Assembly: GCA_000181795.3 (NCBI GenBank)
Contig: CM012955.1
Location: 5,075,978 to 5,125,976 of the forward strand
Direction: 5' to 3'
From: Trichinella spiralis
Lineage: Eukaryota > Nematoda > Enoplea > Trichinellida > Trichinellidae
DNA length: 49,999 nucleotides
The notes under the pieces were generated by a model, which saw nothing but the letters and a program-made list of their open reading frames with translations, made no database searches and was not told where the DNA came from. Both the position numbers and the translations under genes were made by a program. Positions within the stretch are counted from its first letter, which is position 1. Each line of letters begins with the position of its first letter. Below, piece after piece: positions 21,572 to 42,163 of this stretch.

Positions 21572-22980
21572 TTGCCAATGTCATTATTATAAATTAGCAT
21601 ATTTCAATATTATTCTCAAATATAAACACTGGGTTGTTGTTGTTTTATTAGTAAAGGATTTCATTTCAATAATTATTTCATCCAAATGTGTCAGAAAAAT
21701 TAGTTCCACCTCTTAATTCAAATTCAATGACAAATGATGCTAGCCGGATGACGTCATTTTATCTCGACGACAATCAGTTGAATAAATTGCTAAATTTAAA
21801 CAAAAAAGGCATATTTTTCCAATTTCAACAAACCAACAATGATCAGAAAAGTTTGAAATTCCATCAGTAAGAGAATAACAATGAAAAATATGCTGATCGA
21901 ATAGATGATGAATAGAGGAAATTACTAATTTGTATTATTTCTCTAATGCTATTTATTTTTTCTTTGGTGTCAGTGTTGTTCAGATGATCATATTTTAAAA
22001 AATTTATAAATCAAAGAGTAAACGAAAAATAAGAAGCAGATACTTTTTTCTATCAATCAGAAGAAAAAATGACATTAAGAAATTTTTAAAACATGTGCAT
22101 TTGAATTTTGCTTTTCTTTTGTTTGATTGTTAATATTGAAAAGCCAAATGATGCTTCGTGTATTCTTTTCAATTATTCAGTGATTTCAATAAACGTTCAT
22201 CTTCACAGGCCAGAGTGGTGCATAAATAATAATAATAATAATATTAATAATAATGGAATGATAATTTTATTATGCTTCACTTATATTGGACAACAGATGG
22301 CGTGGTTTGGAGAAGTTTATCGGGTTGTTGTGAGTGTGCATGTGTTGTGACGTCGTCGATGCCAATCGATGCTTTTTATTATTGGCTGTCGGCCAGGAAC
22401 GGCATGCTTGCTTGGCCAGCAGATGGAGCTAGCTGATATCGCTTACGTTGTCACGTAGGCCAAGCTTTGCAGCTTGTTCAGAGGAGCTCTGCTACTGCTA
22501 TTGCTGCTGTTGCTGTTGCTGCTGTTGCTTTTGCTAGTTCCACTTCAACACTGTTCTCCATTATTCATTTCTCCAACTCTACATACTACTAATTGTCATT
22601 CCAAATTCCCCCATTTCATTTCCATTCCCTTCCCTTCCCTTATATCCAACATTTATCAGTTGTCGGTTGTTTTTCTCTTTTTAGCTTTTCGCATCAATTG
22701 ACCAGTGATTTTTCAACTGGAAACCTCTTTCATTCACAAATAGTTCACCGTATGATATGATGATAGTGAACGAAAAATGGAAGAAATGAATACACACGTA
22801 TGTCATGCCCGTCCGTACACACGCGTATATATCTATATATAATTGATAATATGATCTGTACGTATACGCGTGTGTGTGTTCGCATGCATATGTATGTATA
22901 GAGAGAGAGATAGAATTATACGTATGCGGGATTTTGTTTGACTTTTCGTCTGTCGACAAAGTATTTTTTCAAATTAAAAG
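17909..22980. other. Long AT-rich region upstream of PDE3, intergenic or intronic
   Basis: No exon is firmly supported. Hydrophobic open frames at about 18055-18285 and 18700-18947 could belong to an N-terminal membrane region like that of PDE3 enzymes, but their splice borders are poor. Simple repeats: (AAAT)n at 19132-19173, (ATT)n then (AGT)n at 21513-21571, and CTG-rich sequence at 22494-22540. A GC-richer patch at 22340-22480 resembles a promoter but carries no clear TATA box. Confidence 0.4.
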
Positions 22981-27706
<4,726 letters not shown>

Positions 27707-27992
27707 AATACAACAAATGGAAGAAGTAAGCAGAAAATTATTTATTTATTTATTATTTATTCCATTATGAACTTTGTTTTGTTTGTTGCTCAACTATATA
27801 TCCAATGTTCATTTATAACTGCTGATTTTTTTCCCCCCAATAAGCTGAATTCATTTACTTTATTCAAAATATCACCACCACCACTACCACCAGCAACAAC
27901 AACAACACAGCAATGAGTATATTCGTTGAAGTTGTCGTTTGTTGGTTTATTTGATGCACAATATGCCGTTAGTGATATACAACATGGTCCAT

Positions 27993-28027
<35 letters not shown>

Positions 28028-28962
28028 TTCAAATGCATCCATTCAACTACTACTACTACTACTACTATTGCTGCTGCTGCTGCTGTTGCAATAATGATGT
28101 TGTTGTTGTTGGCCTTCGGTGGTGCTGTTGCTGTAAATTTTGATGTTGATTCAAAGTTTGAAATTGAAAATGAATAAAATGCACCAAAAGCTTGTTGCAT
28201 TGTAGGCTGCTTGTGCAATTATGAATTGTTCCTTTTTCAACTGTTACAATTCAACCAGATTCTTTTGATTTCAACGATTCAAAAAGCAGCATGTGTTGTT
28301 GGAAATGTAAAAAAAATTGGAAAAAAAACTTCAAAATCGTAAATTTCGTTGGCCGAACACACATGCCGTTTGAAAAGCACACACATACTTTTTTGTTTTT
28401 TCACTTCTTGTTCGTTCTTCTCCCTATCTCTTCTCTCTTTATCAACGTTGTAACTTAAAATTTACATTCTATCCAAAGCGTTTTTGTTTGAAATATTTTA
28501 CACAACAAACAACTCCTGTTTTGTTGTTTCAGCTAGCCAGCTTGAAGATTCGAGCTATTCTGACTGACAATAATAATACAATGCTAGTAGATTCTGTTGC
28601 AATCTTCTTCCGAGTCATCCGACATCCATCCGATCGTCGTTATTTTGTTTTTTGAATTTTTTTGTCTTTTTTGGAAAAATCAAACAATTTAAAAGAACAT
28701 ATCAAACGAGAGAAGCATGGAAGAGAAATTAGTTCAAAGTTTTACTTTCACCTACACCATTCACAAAAATGATGGAAACGGATAAATATGCAAAACAATC
28801 CCTGCACCGTTTACAAAAAGAATTTAAATTTTATATATTGCTTAGATAATTGAAAAGAGATGTGGAAATTTTGACGAGAAAAATTTTTAAGCTACAATAA
28901 ATATCGACCGATGGAGTAGGTGAAGAATAAAGAATTTCACGTTGTCCTGTGATACCGGAATT
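27707..28962. repeat. Convergent spacer between PDE3 and AMPK alpha with microsatellites
   Basis: Holds adjoining (TG)n (27993-28025), (CTA)n (28048-28068) and (CTG)n (28069-28085) tracts. The 142-codon minus-strand frame across them is translated repeat (poly-Val, poly-Ala, His-Thr). No gene is supported. Confidence 0.6.
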
Positions 28963-33565
<4,603 letters not shown>

Positions 33566-34128
33566 GATTCAGCTAAAATGTTCAATAATACATAAAATTA
33601 TTAAATAATCACCTTAAATCAGAATAAATTATAATTAAATTTTATCATTTGGAAATTTTAAATATTTTAAGTTCACCTTCTGTGTATTGATTGAAACACC
33701 GAGTAAATCCACGTCACCGTAATCTCTGTCAATCTGCCCGTACGACTACCTGCATTTTATCAACTTTAATTTGTTTTAATAAAACTTTTCATCAAATTTT
33801 AGAATAAATTTTGTAATTTTTGCGTTTTTTAACGACGAAAATGACAATTGTGAACAACAAAACAAACTTGTCCATTCGAGCTTAATTTTTATGAAATGAA
33901 ATTATTAAAAAAAATACATATAATTTATTATTTTAAAAGTTTTTGAAACATTAAAAATTAATTATTTTCAATTTCATATATTTATAATGCAGTTGAAATA
34001 ATGATACGTTTGTTTTGTAGCTGAAATATATTGTACCTGAATCTCTTTAACCTGTGGGGAACATTTGTTTTATTCGACGTTCCGTTGTTGTTGTGGTATA
34101 AGTTGTTTGTTGTTTTCGTTGGTTGAAG
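33566..34128. promoter_or_regulatory. Shared divergent promoter region, AMPK alpha / C2orf69 homologue
   Basis: Only 563 bp separate the two opposite ATGs, so the promoters must lie together here. The left part is AT-rich. A GC-richer block (about 34040-34128) carries GTTGTTGTT runs directly before ATG 34129. I see no TATA box at a convincing distance from either start. Confidence 0.5.
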
Positions 34129-34992
34129 ATGGCGTATGTGGTGACTTCTTCGAAGGAAGAATATTTAATGACACGTATGCAGGGTGTGGAAGGTTACTGT
34201 GGAAAATTTAACGACATCCTTTGTTGTCGTAAGTCGACAGTTGAAAACTTCGATTCATTTGTGATATTTTTTCATGGTGATGTGCAGCATTTTGAACATT
34301 TCATGAATCGTGGTATCTACGCGAAACAGTACGTAGCATGGAGTTTGGAAGCCACCGCGAAGTTGCTGTCCAACAAGTTCCCGAACAGTTTCATCATTAT
34401 TATTCGAGCTTCTGATGTGCGTTCTTATCCGATTGTTAATTATGTCAACTTCGTGTGTTGCCGAAACTCGGTTTATTCAGGAAATGACAGTAGTCATTCT
34501 GCCCTGGACCACTTGGCCTCACTGTTCGATGCTGTGATTGTCAAGATGACAGCGCTTGGTGTGAAGTTGGACTACCTGCGTCCGATTCATTTAATTGGTT
34601 TTAGCAAGGGCTCGACTGCCATTAACGAATTGGTTCTCGAATTCGTCAATGTAATTCGCAATGTCAAGTCCCCACCGCATAATGTTCTTAACAGAGTGGT
34701 GTCGATTCACTGGCTCGATGCCGGGCATTCAGGAAATTCGGACGTCTGGATCACCAACGGGGATCTTATCCGCGCACTGGTCGAAGCATTGCCGAACGTT
34801 TCTTTCTTCATCCATCTGACTCCGTATCAAATGAAGGACCGGAACAGACCTTGGATTGCCGAAGAGGAGAAGCAGTTCTCAAGCCACTTACTCACGCACA
34901 ACGCAAAGGTGAAACGTAAAGAGTACATGCAAGACGAAAATACATCCCTTGAAAATCATTTCCGTTTGCTGGAACAGTTTGATCCTAACTAG
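34129..34992 (+). CDS. C2orf69: C2orf69 (UPF0565) homologue, hydrolase-like mitochondrial factor
   Basis: Single exon, 287 aa. The vertebrate protein is linked to mitochondria, and its loss causes a fatal autoinflammatory and mitochondrial disease; its fold resembles serine hydrolases. Conserved blocks: VIFFHGD (45-51), a nucleophile elbow GFSKG with Ser159, HWLDAGHSGNSDVWIT (Asp197, His200), HLTPYQMKDRNRPWI, and a C-terminal SLENHFRLLEQF with His277, each with a clear counterpart in human C2orf69. The long Ser-rich insertion of the human protein between FHGD and GFSKG is absent. The N-terminus shows no strong targeting signal: it has Glu at 10, 11 and 21. ATG 34129 was chosen over an upstream TTG. 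Being intronless among intron-rich neighbours, it could be a retrocopy that replaced the original, but no poly-A tract or target duplication is seen. Confidence 0.9.
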   Translation: MAYVVTSSKEEYLMTRMQGVEGYCGKFNDILCCRKSTVENFDSFVIFFHGDVQHFEHFMNRGIYAKQYVAWSLEATAKLLSNKFPNSFIIIIRASDVRSYPIVNYVNFVCCRNSVYSGNDSSHSALDHLASLFDAVIVKMTALGVKLDYLRPIHLIGFSKGSTAINELVLEFVNVIRNVKSPPHNVLNRVVSIHWLDAGHSGNSDVWITNGDLIRALVEALPNVSFFIHLTPYQMKDRNRPWIAEEEKQFSSHLLTHNAKVKRKEYMQDENTSLENHFRLLEQFDPN

Positions 34993-36601
34993 CGCGCTGA
35001 ACCAAGCCTGTTTACCGATTGATTTGAGCAATTGAATGCTTTTTACAATGGACACTAGTTCTGTGGTGATGATTAAAATTTATGATATAATTCGTTTTTC
35101 AATTTTGAATTCACATTTGCCGTAACTGTCGTAAAACTGAAACAGTGCTCATTGATAAACGATCAAGATTGTCATTTCAAAAAGAACTATGCGCTTCAAT
35201 GTATATATATATATATATATACTGCTGAAATTGTAAAAGCAAAATGTTGCACTTATGTAGCTGAGAAAAATTGTATGCAATGTAAACAATTTTTTATCGA
35301 ATTATTTCATAATTTTATTTCCAATTCACTTTCATCACGTAACGTCTATGGGCGGTTTTCTCTTGTTTTGTCATCCATGCTGTGAAATGGTGCATTTACG
35401 CTGCACCTAGCGGACGTTTTAAATTATTTTCAATTTCTGTCGTTGTAAATAATAGTTATGCAATATAAACAATACGATAAAAAATAAAATAATTGTTTTA
35501 TAATTAAAAAATTCATATTAAAAAGTTATTTCTAAATACAGTATGATATGATGCATCGATATATTTGTATCAAAAATTTTAACATTCATCAAAAATAAGT
35601 AATTTATTTTTCATTCAAACATTTTTTAAGTATTTGTTTTTTCTTTTTTTATTATTATAATTTTGTATTATCATTCTATTTTTTGAACTTGATTTACCTT
35701 TTTGTACCATACTATAATATTTTAGCAGTTCGTATGTTCGCATTAACGTCTGTTGATATGCTGGGGTCTGTTTGTTTTTTCATATTGCACTGCACAGAAT
35801 AGATATATGTACACAAATGTTTACAGAATGTAAAGAGCTAATTATGGAGGAGTGGTTTTTGTGTAAAGTATCCCCAATGCGTTACTTGAAATTGCGGGAA
35901 CATATGTCTACTTTAATAGTTGCACATCAGTCAACAGCTTATTGTTTTTATTGTATTATTACTTATTTAGGTATATTTCTTGCTTTGATATTTTATTTAG
36001 TTATATTTTAAAATGTTTAGTTAATATTATAAGATGTGTATGAATTTTACCACTTCGTCACAAGCAAGATATAGATTGTTGTTTCACAGGTCATCATCGG
36101 ACACGTTGATAAGACAGATAAGTTGAAAAAGTTGTGCCCGTGTTAGAAGCGACTACGATTTGGAAATATTATACGTTCATTATTAATTCATATTCAGCCG
36201 AGTTATCGTCGAACGAATGAATGAATTAGTGTTCAAAGTCGGCAAATTTAAGAGGCTTATGATGATAATTTTTCTTTTGTTTTCTTTGAAATGAATCGAG
36301 TCAGTTGCTTGCTTATGAAATGAAGAACCGGAGGGAAGAATAAATTTGCGCAGCCATTGTTGATAAGAGTTATTAGCTTCATCTCGCAGTTGAACGCAGT
36401 GAACAATTTTGAACTTGCAAAAGCATGCCTGCTCCTCTTTCCAGTGATCTGCAATAGATGAATGAAGTTTTATTTGAATTATTTTCATTCGTGGTTGTCA
36501 GTTTGGTTTCAAGTTCAGCTTGTGCATTTTTGTTCAATTTGCTCGTCAAGTTGGGGCGATTGGGGCAGAGCGCAAAATTTTGATGGCTTTTGTTTGCAGG
36601 C
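34993..36601. other. AT-rich intergenic region
   Basis: No gene is supported. It holds a (TA)n tract at 35200-35221 and a candidate polyadenylation signal for the C2orf69 homologue (AATAAAATAA near 35482). A 101-codon minus-strand frame at 36183-36488 shows no motif. Confidence 0.45.
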
Positions 36602-37257
36602 TATATATACCTGACGAGACGCTGTTTCGTCGTAAATCCGGTCTAAACTTGTTGAGCAGCACTCTACCTCGCTTACTCTGAAAATTTGCAGGTAAAATGA
36701 TTGGCTTGTTAATTTTCAGCGTCAGTTATTTGAATTTACTTTTTGCAATCAATTGTTTGCACTTGCTTCAAATGTACACACAACGGGCGTTTATTACTAG
36801 TTGATTGTACCGCGCCAAAAAGTATATTTGGTAATGCATGCAGTTTTAAGCATTATTACCGTTTTGTAAATTGTTTGATATTTTGGTATTTCAACTTTTG
36901 AAGTTTTTTTGTTTTTCTCAAGTAGATATGTTTGTTTTATAATGGTGATGGGTTGGGAACGTTGAAATTTTTCGCAATTTGTCGGTCTCCCTGTCAGCAT
37001 TATTCTTGTTCTTATTATCATTATTATGTTCAACTAGCAATGTATAAAACGTTTGCTGAATTATTTTTCAAATTATAACTTCTCCTGCTCAAGTAAATGT
37101 GCATCATGGCTAAAATGATTAATCAGTTTCAATGACGGAGAAATTTCAGTCTCTTTTATAAATCATAATTTTCCACTTTTATAAATAGATCCATGTTCAG
37201 TGATTTTCAATTCAACATTCAAGTTGCGAGAAGTAATACACTATACATTTATTTTAG
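36602..37257 (+). promoter_or_regulatory. TATA promoter and untranslated first exon of the dehydrogenase gene
   Basis: TATATATA at 36602-36609 is followed by a GC-richer block ending in a donor (TTTGCAG then GTAAAATG, exon end 36691). A matching acceptor (TTATTTTAG) ends at 37257, four bases before ATG 37262. This suggests a non-coding first exon from about 36635 to 36691 and a 566-bp leader intron. Trans-splicing at 37257 is the alternative. Confidence 0.4.
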
Positions 37258-37261
37258 AGAA

Positions 37262-40200
37262 ATGATTCGAACAAGTTTAATAGCAGTGACCGTATTTAAA
37301 GAACATCTACAAGTTGTTCGCAGTTCGTCAATGAAGCACATATCCTCATTACAAGGCGTTCGTCAGTTCAGTTCCATAGATTCGCACGGCAATTCGATGT
37401 TCAAGCAGTACGTGGAGATGAAAGAAGTAAGTGTCTTTATCATTTTATTAATTGGCTCTTATGAGTTTTCGTCTGATTATCAAAGTATGAAAGTATAAAT
37501 TTGTAAAATGTATAGTCAGTCATCTTTACAACTTGAAATGCAGTTTCATGTCGATTGCACGCTTTAATTTGATTATTCACGCGAACGTTTGCATCGGTGA
37601 AAAATTTATGAACATCAATAACATCACAGATCGCTGCAAGATTTACTTTTCACTGTGAACTGTGAAAAGTGCAAAATTATTATAATGCTAAGATCTATCG
37701 TATTTGACAATCAAGTACTTATATGATTTTTGGCTTTGGTTCGTATTGTACTATGTCTGCGATGATATGCTGTACGTTTTTTTTTGTGCTGTTGTCGTCT
37801 ACAGTTTTTTGGTTTTATTTTATTGGTATTACTTGATTTGGAAGATCGCTGACATGCAGTTGCTACTTTAAATTGACCAGTTATTAGTTTAACTTGCCAG
37901 TTGTGCACTCGCTTAGAAGCTTAATGTTAAGTGGCAGGTACATTTTTGGATCAGATCAGATCAGATCAAATCAAGTAAATTAAGAAATGAATGTGTGGAT
38001 AAAAGTGATGAAAGTGTGTTGTTTTTAATTTGCTGTTAACTGATGTTTGTTGTTGATTTTTGTTTAAACCTAATTGTTGTTTGACAATAGTTCACTGACA
38101 GCTTTTCTAAACGTCATATATATATATATCGCTGTTACCTAATGTTTGTTAAAATGACGTTGTATCAGGTAACATATTTGATAATTTCAAATTTAAAAGT
38201 TCTTTCTAAAATATTTTCAAATAATCTAATCGAGCTGATTGGAAACTTCTTCTAACTTTTTCTTGCAAGCGACAATTTAAAATTTAAAACTAAAGTCGTT
38301 GAAGCAACAATCATGTCAGACGGCGTCAGTTGTGCATGGTGAAAAATGCGACGTAAGATTTCAGAATCGGTTGTTCAACGTTTTCTGCTATATTTACATC
38401 AAGAAAGATTTAAAGCGAGTTTGAAAGTTTTGAGAAAAATTCATTTTCATGTGCAATCCTTTTGCTTTTGTCTTCATTTATACATGTAATATAATTACTA
38501 TTTTTTTAATTTACTTAAACTTTACATACTGGATATTACACATATTTTTGAATCATCACTTATTAATAGATTTTATTTACATTGTCATATTTGTACAGAT
38601 CACTGTGAGTAGACTTTTTTGATTGTCAATTCTGGCCGGCAAACAAACAGTTTAAGCTTAAGATTAATTTAGTAAATAGTTCTTGGAGACCTAATTAACG
38701 CATCGGGCATTTCGTGTTTGTAATGCATGACGTTTTGCTTGAATGCATGAATAGTATCGACGACAGTATTTTTATTTAATAATTATTTGTACATGAAATG
38801 ATCATGCGTAAGTTATTTTTAGCAGTAATTTTATCCCGTCTCGGTTTCGTTAGTCTTCTTTTAGCACAACGTAAAACTGATTTGTAATTTTTTTCATGGA
38901 TATGTGCAGATTTTTTAAAATTATTGCTTACATTTAAAGATAGGTTTCTAAAATATTTTATAATTGGTTGAAAAAACATTGTAAAAATAAATTTTCACAT
39001 TTTACAGATAGCGTGCGTGTTTGAAAATATGAAAAGTATGCTTTTTAAGAAATTGGATGTGATCTATTTTGAAAAATATATCATTTTACTATAAAATTAT
39101 TAATTTACGGTTAAAATTTAATGATTTAAATGAGAGGAAAATTTCAGATAAAAAGGTTCATGGTCAGTTCTTTGACCAAAGTTGGCGCCGATGTTTCCCA
39201 CGCCGACGCCTTGGCTGAAGTTCTCATTGATGCCGATTATCGAGGCCATTACAGTCACGGCTTGAATCGTTTAGGTAAGTGCTATTTTGAATAAAATGCC
39301 GCCGATTAATGTTTTCCAACAAGAGATGTTTTATACAATTGCTCTTTGCATCGGCTTTTTCCAGTTTAATGATGTGCAATTTTAGACATGTACATCAGAG
39401 ATTTTGTGACCGGCATTTGCAGCGTCTCTGGATCTCCAAAGGTGGTGAAAGAGAACATGGCCACTGCTTTGGTTGATGGAAACAATCTGCTTGGTCCTGT
39501 TGTTGGAAAATTTTGCATAGAATTGGCCATGCAAAAGGCTGACAAGTGTGGAATTTCGATGGTCGTTGCCAAAAGTATGCAATTGAGAAAATCACTTTTC
39601 GGTGAAGATGAGACTTTTCTGTCGCTCCATTTTAGATTCGAATCATTATGGGATTGCTGGCCACTATCCGTTGTGCGCTGCGTCCAAAGGGTTCATTGTA
39701 AGCGTGTTTAAAACTGTCGTGCATTTTCTACTTTTATATTGTTAGATTAGATCAGTGGTTCCCAAAGTGGGGACCGTGGAGGCATTGCTGAGGAGGGTCC
39801 ACGGAGACATTTTCAGATGTCCACTCCTTCATTTTATTTAATTTCAATTGAAATTGCTAAGAACTGTCTGACATAACGCGCCACGTCGATGCCTCATTTA
39901 CACATTCAGTTCATTCCATCCAATACAACAACTACTCTGGTTCCAAGACCCCTTACCGTACTCCCTCCTTTTTCCTGCATATCCAATGAACTGTAAGGGG
40001 GAGCACGGCGACATGAGGGTTACCGAGGGGGTCCATGGCCGGTTCAATTTTGGGAACCACTGGATTAGATGGTTTAATTCATTAAATTAAAATGTGTTTC
40101 GAAAATATTTGAATCAGCACGACTGATTGTTTATCTGATTTTATGGATTTATTTTTCTTTTTTAACCACAGGGAATGTCTTTTACAAACACATCACCGTT

Positions 40201-41367
40201 TGTATTGCCAACTAATGGAAAGCAGGTAAAATTTAGCGTATATTTTTGATTTTGAAATTTCCAACTGCACAAGCCTCGTTCGATTTCGCCTGTTTAGCCA
40301 ATGTACGGAACAAATCCGATTGCTTTCGTTGCTCCGGCTGAGGGATCGGACAACTTTGCTTTGGACATGGCCACCACCACAGTTGCGTTGGGTAAAATTG
40401 AACTGGCTGAACGCAAAGGGGAAAAAATGCCCAGTTCGTGGGCCGCAGACAAGACAGGGAAGGTGAGCGTTTAATTTGTGCCCGATTATTCCATTGTTCG
40501 ACGTTGTATAATTGGAGGAAACCAACAACCCTTCGGATGCGTTGTCTGGCGGAGCTTTGTTGCCATTAGGTGGTATGGAAGTTACAGGTAATAATTCATT
40601 GTCTGTGTATTCGTATGTTGGAAAAGTTTCCTTGCAAATTAACCAACTTGAAGTGAAAATCAATTCGAGATGATTTTATAATTTTTGACTTGAACTGAAG
40701 ACAAAACTAATTGCTGATAACAAAGGGAAAAATTTATTGAAGTCGATAATGAATGGTTTTCAAGTGTGGTCGTTTTAGGTGGCTACAAAGGTTACGGTCT
40801 CGGTTGTATGGTCGAGATACTTTGCGGTATTTTGGCGGATGCTGCATGGGGTCCATATATCCGTCGCTGGAAAGATGGGACCAAGAAAGCGAATTTGGTA
40901 AATGGCATGCTAGAATTTCATTTGATATCGTCATCTCTTTACGCCGAATAGTTTGCTTTTTTCTCTCTGCAATTCAGGGTCAGTGTTTTATTGCTGTTAA
41001 ATTGGATGATTTTGCACCGAATTTTCGCACTCGGCTTCAGACGTTTTTGAATACACTGCGTGCCGAAGAATCGGTGACCATCAATTAATTCTATTTTTCA
41101 GTGCTTTTTTTCCTTTACAATGGCTATTCTAGATTGATCCAGAAATGCCAGTTCTTGTAGCAGGAGATCCCGAGCGTCTGCACATGAAGCTTTGTGACGA
41201 TTTGGGTGGTATTCCGTATCATCCGAATCAAATTCAGTATATGGTACGATTATTATTATTAATTGAGAATTTTTTTAAATGAAATATGTTGTTTTTTATT
41301 ATTTTTTTAGTTTGACATCGCAGAGCGCTTTCAGCTTCAAAAGCCGAAAGTGCAAACGATCAAATAG
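37262..41367 (+). CDS. Ldh_2-family malate/L-lactate-type dehydrogenase, probably mitochondrial
   Basis: NAD(P)-dependent 2-hydroxyacid dehydrogenase of the malate/L-sulfolactate type, unrelated in fold to classical MDH/LDH. Exons: 37262-37426, 39148-39274, 39386-39574, 39636-39697, 40172-40225, 40298-40462, 40518-40587, 40779-40897, 40978-41073, 41133-41243 and 41311-41367; 404 aa. Family motifs: [13 protein letters not shown] (86-97), [25 protein letters not shown] (162-), [45 protein letters not shown] and the C-terminal DPERLHMKL. The first 36 residues are Arg/Ser-rich with one acidic residue and end VRQF-SS, an R-3-type matrix-protease site, implying mitochondrial import; bacterial relatives lack this. 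Substrate (malate, lactate or sulfolactate) cannot be told from sequence. ATG 37262 was preferred to 37193 because an acceptor lies between them. Intron 4 contains a hAT MITE. Confidence 0.9.
37427..39147 (+). other. Large intron 1 of the dehydrogenase gene
   Basis: This 1.7-kb AT-rich intron separates the presequence exon from the catalytic exons. It holds a GATCA pentamer repeat near 37952-37973 and a short TA tract near 38118. No nested gene is supported. Confidence 0.55.
39753..40062. mobile_element. Non-autonomous hAT-type MITE in a dehydrogenase intron
   Basis: A 310-bp element bounded by inverted termini CAGTGGTTCCCAAA (left) and TTTGGGAACCACTG (right, 13 of 14 read in full: TTTTGGGAACCACTG), with further imperfect pairing inside (GGGGACCGTGG against CCATGGACCCCC). 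It is flanked by a perfect 8-bp direct duplication GATTAGAT (39745-39752 and 40063-40070). An 8-bp target duplication with CAGTGGTTCCCAAA-like ends is the hAT pattern. It encodes no protein, so it needs a transposase from elsewhere, and it is GC-richer than its surroundings. The undamaged duplication suggests a fairly recent insertion. It lies wholly within intron 4. Confidence 0.85.
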
Positions 41368-42163
41368 AAAACGTTCAGATTAGCAGTTACACTTGATATC
41401 ACATTTGCATAGTGAAAGTTTCACAGAATTTTTACAAACAGCGAATGTTAGATATTTTGCGCATCAGCCGAATAGGATGACTACTGAAGATTTATTAAAT
41501 GAATAAAAAATTGTCAAAACATTATCTGGAATGCGTGCGTTGCTATCTTTTCTCCTTGTATAGGGTGCATAATCTATACGCGCATAAATTGGTTTAAAAA
41601 AAGTATCCTCTGATGAGGAATCGTAAGTGGAGTCTATGATGAAATAATTCATAATATATTAATATGATTTTTTATTTATTTATAATTTTTAAAATAAAAG
41701 AAACGTGTGATTTTAAAGTTCAGGAATGTTTAAATTGTTTAAAGTGATGTTTAAAGAACAGCATTTAATCTACCAAACATTTTGGTTAGCGCACTCGTGG
41801 TGAATACTGCTCTCGACATTGTTGCAAAGTAAAGTATCTTTTCAATTTAGCATTATTTTTACGTCTGGTATCTGTTTATCAAGGTATGAAAATTATTGTT
41901 TTTTATATTATTATTTGCTTGTATTCTTTTTAAAGCCTTCATATTAATATGACCAGTATTTGTTTATAGATTTTTCTGACGCAATTCATTAATTCATTCT
42001 TACTCTTAATGTTGAAAGTGCATTTAAATAATTAAATTTATCATAATTTTGTTTACAAATCAGGAACAATTTGCATTCTTGCTAAAGAAGCTACGCTGAT
42101 ACTGCTGAACGAAATTTGAAAATTATAACGCCAAAGCAAACTTTTACAAATCCTGAAGTGACA
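41368..42163. other. Spacer between the dehydrogenase and the unknown gene
   Basis: AATAAA near 41500 is a good polyadenylation signal for the dehydrogenase. A 62-codon ATG-started minus-strand frame (41652-41464) has fairly coding-like codons but overlaps this 3' region. From 42086 a plus-strand frame is open into the next gene after a possible acceptor (CTTGCTAAAG), so an upstream exon of that gene may be here. Confidence 0.4.

Noticed and set aside
22474-22701. Leucine-rich frame resembling a signal peptide
   Set aside because: The leucines come from a CTG/TTG repeat, and nothing protein-like follows.
27790-28218. 142-codon minus-strand open frame
   Set aside because: Most of it is translated microsatellite (poly-Val, poly-Ala, Thr-His).
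37952-37973. GATCA pentamer repeat as a possible regulatory array
   Set aside because: Only about four copies inside a long intron; an ordinary short tandem repeat is enough to explain it.
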